Source: Deltaproteobacteria bacterium RBG_13_52_11 (lineage in GTDB: Bacteria; Desulfobacterota; B13-G15; RBG-16-54-18). From it: a stretch of 8,062 nt of DNA. The stretch lies in contig MGQF01000032.1 in NCBI GenBank assembly GCA_001797745.1, positions 6,270 through 14,331 on the forward strand, read 5' to 3'. The position numbers and the translations under genes were made by a program. Positions 5,656 to 8,062 of this stretch are shown here, piece by piece. Numbering within the stretch: position 1 is the first letter of the stretch; each line of letters starts with the position of its first letter. The notes beneath the pieces were generated by a model, which had not been told where the DNA came from, made no database searches, and was given only the letters and a program-made list of their open reading frames with translations.

Positions 5656-8062
5656 TCACCCGGAAACGGATAGGGCTTCTTCATTGAACCTGACTGAGAC
5701 GACCTTGGACACCCCAGGGTTCTCCATGGTGATCCCATAGAGGGCATCGGCTATCTCCATGGTCCCCTTGTTGTGGCTGATAAGGATGAATTGGGATTGC
5801 CCGCTCAGCGCCTTTAAGACTGCCGCGAAACGGTCTATATTGGCGTCGTCTAAAGCAGCATCCACCTCATCTAAGAGACAGAAGGGGGTGGGTCGCAACA
5901 GAAAGAGCGCGAAGATAAAGGCGATAGCCGCCATGGCCTTTTCCCCCCCAGAGAGGAGATCTACATCCTTAAGCCGCTTGCCCGGCGGCTGGATGAAGAT
6001 GTCGACCCCCGGCTCAGGGGAGGATTCGTCGAGAACCAGTGCACCCCTCCCTCCGCCGAACAATCGGGGGACAAGCCCCTGAAATTCCTTGTTCGCCTTG
6101 GCAAAGGTCTCTTGAAAGCGCGTGGTTGAGGTGCGGTTTATCTCGGCGATGGTCTTGCCTAAGTTAGCCAAGGACTGCTGAAGATCCTCTTTTTGGGCCT
6201 CGAGAAATTCATACCTCTTTTTTAGATCCTCATATTCCTCCACAGCCCCGGGGTAAACTTCTCCCAGCCGCTCCACCTTCTGCTTAAGATCAGAAAGCCT
6301 CTTCTCAGCTCCTTCACGATCATCAAGGGGGACGTAATCCTCCTGCCCCAGCAGCGATGACAGGGTAAGACCATAACGTTCTTGTATCCTCTCTGTCAGG
6401 TGCCGCATCTCCATCTCTATTTGGGAAAGGGCGATCCCCTGTTGTGCTATGGATTCTTGAATCTCCTTCAATTCCCCACGCACACCCTTCAACGAGGCCT
6501 CCCGTGCGGAGATCTCCTCCCGGATCCCTTTTACCCCCTCCCCCTCCTGATCGAGGGCATTCACCTTCTGCTCCCTCGCGGTGATTAACCCTCCCAGGGA
6601 TTCCCTGATCTGCTTGTCCGCCTCGACGGCATCCTCACTGCGCTTCTGTACCTCCTTCAGCTGCCCTTCTTTCCTTTCTTGCTGTACGCTGAGGGAGTCC
6701 TCCGTCCTATCCAATTCCTCGAGACCGCGCCCAAGGTTGCGTTCCCGCTCCTGAAGGGAGGCCAGTTGTACCTGGAGTTCGGTCACGCCGTGCCGTAACT
6801 GATCTCGTTCCTCCCTGAGCTTCAGCAACTTCCCCTTCACCTCCTCGATGTGTCCTCCCTTTTCCTCCTTGATCTTTCTGCCATCGGCCATGTCAGCTAT
6901 GGCCCGCTTGACCTCATCGCGCAGTTGCTCCGCCTCCATGTCGATCTGGGCCAACTCAAAGGTTAAGATCTCTTCCTTGCGCTTGAGGACCACGAGGGTT
7001 CGCTTGGCATCATCCACCTCCCCCTTCACCCTCAACTCTTCCCGCTCCATCTGGTATCCATCCTCCCGCAGGGTCTCCAGCTCCCCCTTGATCACCACGG
7101 CCTTCTCCCTCAGCTCCTCGAGCCTCGTGGATAGCTTTTTCTGTTCCTCCTCCTGCTTGAAAATGGCCTGCTCAGTCTCCTTGATCTCCCTTTTTCGGGC
7201 AAGAATCCCCGTAGGGGAAGGATCCCAGCTCCCCCCGCTCAGCACCCCATGCCTGTCCCAGAGATCACCCTCCATGGTCACCAAAATCCCCGCCCATGCC
7301 TTGTGCTCCTCCTTGATACCCCTCAGATCCTTGACCAACCATACCCCGTTGAGCAGGGTCTCTAACAGGGGGCGATATTCCCCCTTTGTTCGCACGAAAT
7401 CCAACAAGGGACCGAGGAAGCGTTGATCCCCTTTCATCTGGGGGGGGATATCGTGTGCCAGGAGCAGGGGGATATCCATGGGGAGAAAACTCCCCCGCCC
7501 CAATCGCCCCTCTTTGAGGTATCTGATTGCCTTGAAGGCCTCCTCCTGCCCCTTGACTATGAGGGATTGAAGCGTGTGCCCGAGAGCGGCCTCCAAGGGG
7601 GCCTCATAAGGGGGGTCCACCTCCACCATGTCCGTTAAAACGCCGATAATCCCCTCTCTCAACGAAGCGCCGTCAGAGGTCATAATGGCCCTCACCCCTT
7701 CTGCATACCCCTCGAACCGCCTCTGCATGTCCGAGAGGGAATTGAGGTGAAAACGAAGTCTGTGGAGTTCGCCTTCTGCCTCCTTCAGCTCCACCTCCGT
7801 GTGGGAAAGATCCTCCTGCAGGCGCTGCAGTTCTGCCTCCCGCCTGCGGAAATCCTCATCCAGGGCCTCTTTGCGTTTCGCCAGCCCCTGTGCTACCCCT
7901 TCCCCCCTCTTGATTGCCCCCTCCAGCTCCCGCTCCTCCTTGTGGAGGCCCTCCAGTTCACGCTCCACTCTCTCCTTCTTGTCTATAAAGTCCCGCTCTC
8001 TCTTGCGGCCATCCTCAACGATGTTCTGGCAACGGGCGATCTGGGCAGAGGCCTGCAAGACC
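5656..8062 (-). CDS. smc: Chromosome segregation/condensation ATPase SMC, hinge to C-terminus (5' end beyond window)
   Basis: SMC dimers with ScpA and ScpB form the bacterial condensin that loops and segregates chromosomes. The frame is open to the right edge, so about 800 residues are visible and roughly 390 (Walker A head half and most of the first coiled coil) are missing. Residue numbers here count from position 8058. About 1-108 is the end of the first coiled coil, rich in Glu, Lys, Arg and Leu. The hinge spans about 110-290 (LSDMQRRFEGYAEGVRAIM to LSGGSWDPSPTGILARKREI). The returning coiled coil runs to about 640. The C-terminal head carries the ABC signature LSGGEKA (702-708), Walker B FCLLDEVDAALDD (726-738, with Asp730 and catalytic Glu731) and the switch histidine His762 (ISHNKGT). 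All key residues are present. The stop is TGA at 5658-5656. The TTG at 8058 is an internal Leu codon, not the start. The gene converges on efp; its promoter is outside the window. Confidence 0.97.
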   Translation of the reverse strand, partial: VLQASAQIARCQNIVEDGRKRERDFIDKKERVERELEGLHKEERELEGAIKRGEGVAQGLAKRKEALDEDFRRREAELQRLQEDLSHTEVELKEAEGELHRLRFHLNSLSDMQRRFEGYAEGVRAIMTSDGASLREGIIGVLTDMVEVDPPYEAPLEAALGHTLQSLIVKGQEEAFKAIRYLKEGRLGRGSFLPMDIPLLLAHDIPPQMKGDQRFLGPLLDFVRTKGEYRPLLETLLNGVWLVKDLRGIKEEHKAWAGILVTMEGDLWDRHGVLSGGSWDPSPTGILARKREIKETEQAIFKQEEEQKKLSTRLEELREKAVVIKGELETLREDGYQMEREELRVKGEVDDAKRTLVVLKRKEEILTFELAQIDMEAEQLRDEVKRAIADMADGRKIKEEKGGHIEEVKGKLLKLREERDQLRHGVTELQVQLASLQERERNLGRGLEELDRTEDSLSVQQERKEGQLKEVQKRSEDAVEADKQIRESLGGLITAREQKVNALDQEGEGVKGIREEISAREASLKGVRGELKEIQESIAQQGIALSQIEMEMRHLTERIQERYGLTLSSLLGQEDYVPLDDREGAEKRLSDLKQKVERLGEVYPGAVEEYEDLKKRYEFLEAQKEDLQQSLANLGKTIAEINRTSTTRFQETFAKANKEFQGLVPRLFGGGRGALVLDESSPEPGVDIFIQPPGKRLKDVDLLSGGEKAMAAIAFIFALFLLRPTPFCLLDEVDAALDDANIDRFAAVLKALSGQSQFILISHNKGTMEIADALYGITMENPGVSKVVSVRFNEEALSVSG

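Overview
This is an ordinary stretch of a bacterial chromosome with six protein-coding genes, two of them cut by the window edges. All are core metabolic, translation or chromosome-maintenance genes. There is no mobile element, CRISPR array, tRNA or rRNA. I see no clearly new multi-gene system; the items worth a second look are regulatory or structural DNA between genes and one probable enzyme replacement in serine synthesis.

Layout. (1) Positions 1-3483, minus strand: a three-gene cluster transcribed right to left. It holds a class V (alanine-glyoxylate/serine-pyruvate type) aminotransferase, then serA (phosphoglycerate dehydrogenase), then purA (adenylosuccinate synthetase, cut by the left edge). 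Gaps are 12-13 bases and each contains a Shine-Dalgarno sequence, so this looks like one operon. It starts from a strong sigma-70-type promoter (TTGACA, 17-base spacer, TAAAAT). (2) Positions 3484-3640: a compact divergent promoter region in which the two outward-facing -35 boxes lie in a perfect 10-bp inverted repeat. (3) Positions 3641-5487, plus strand: an M24 Xaa-Pro-type aminopeptidase followed by efp (elongation factor P). They are separated by a 221-base spacer filled with GC-rich palindromes and a possible efp promoter. (4) Positions 5488-5655: a convergent intergenic region with a long imperfect hairpin. (5) Positions 5656-8062, minus strand: the hinge, second coiled coil and C-terminal ATPase half of the SMC chromosome condensation protein. 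Its N-terminal part lies beyond the right edge.

How the genes work together. The aminotransferase and SerA probably supply two consecutive steps of serine synthesis (3-phosphoglycerate to phosphohydroxypyruvate to phosphoserine). Serine feeds glycine and one-carbon units into purine synthesis, which gives a plausible link to purA. The peptidase/EF-P pair shares a proline theme: EF-P relieves ribosome stalling at polyproline, and M24 Xaa-Pro enzymes release residues in front of proline. SMC is unrelated and converges on them.

Organism. Use of SMC (not MukB), a lysine-type EF-P with the PGKGGA loop, a moderately GC-rich composition and an AGAT-type aminotransferase beside serA suggest a free-living, probably Gram-negative bacterium. 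A lineage formerly grouped in the Deltaproteobacteria (Desulfobacterota) or a neighbouring phylum is my best guess, held with low confidence because no taxonomic marker gene is present.
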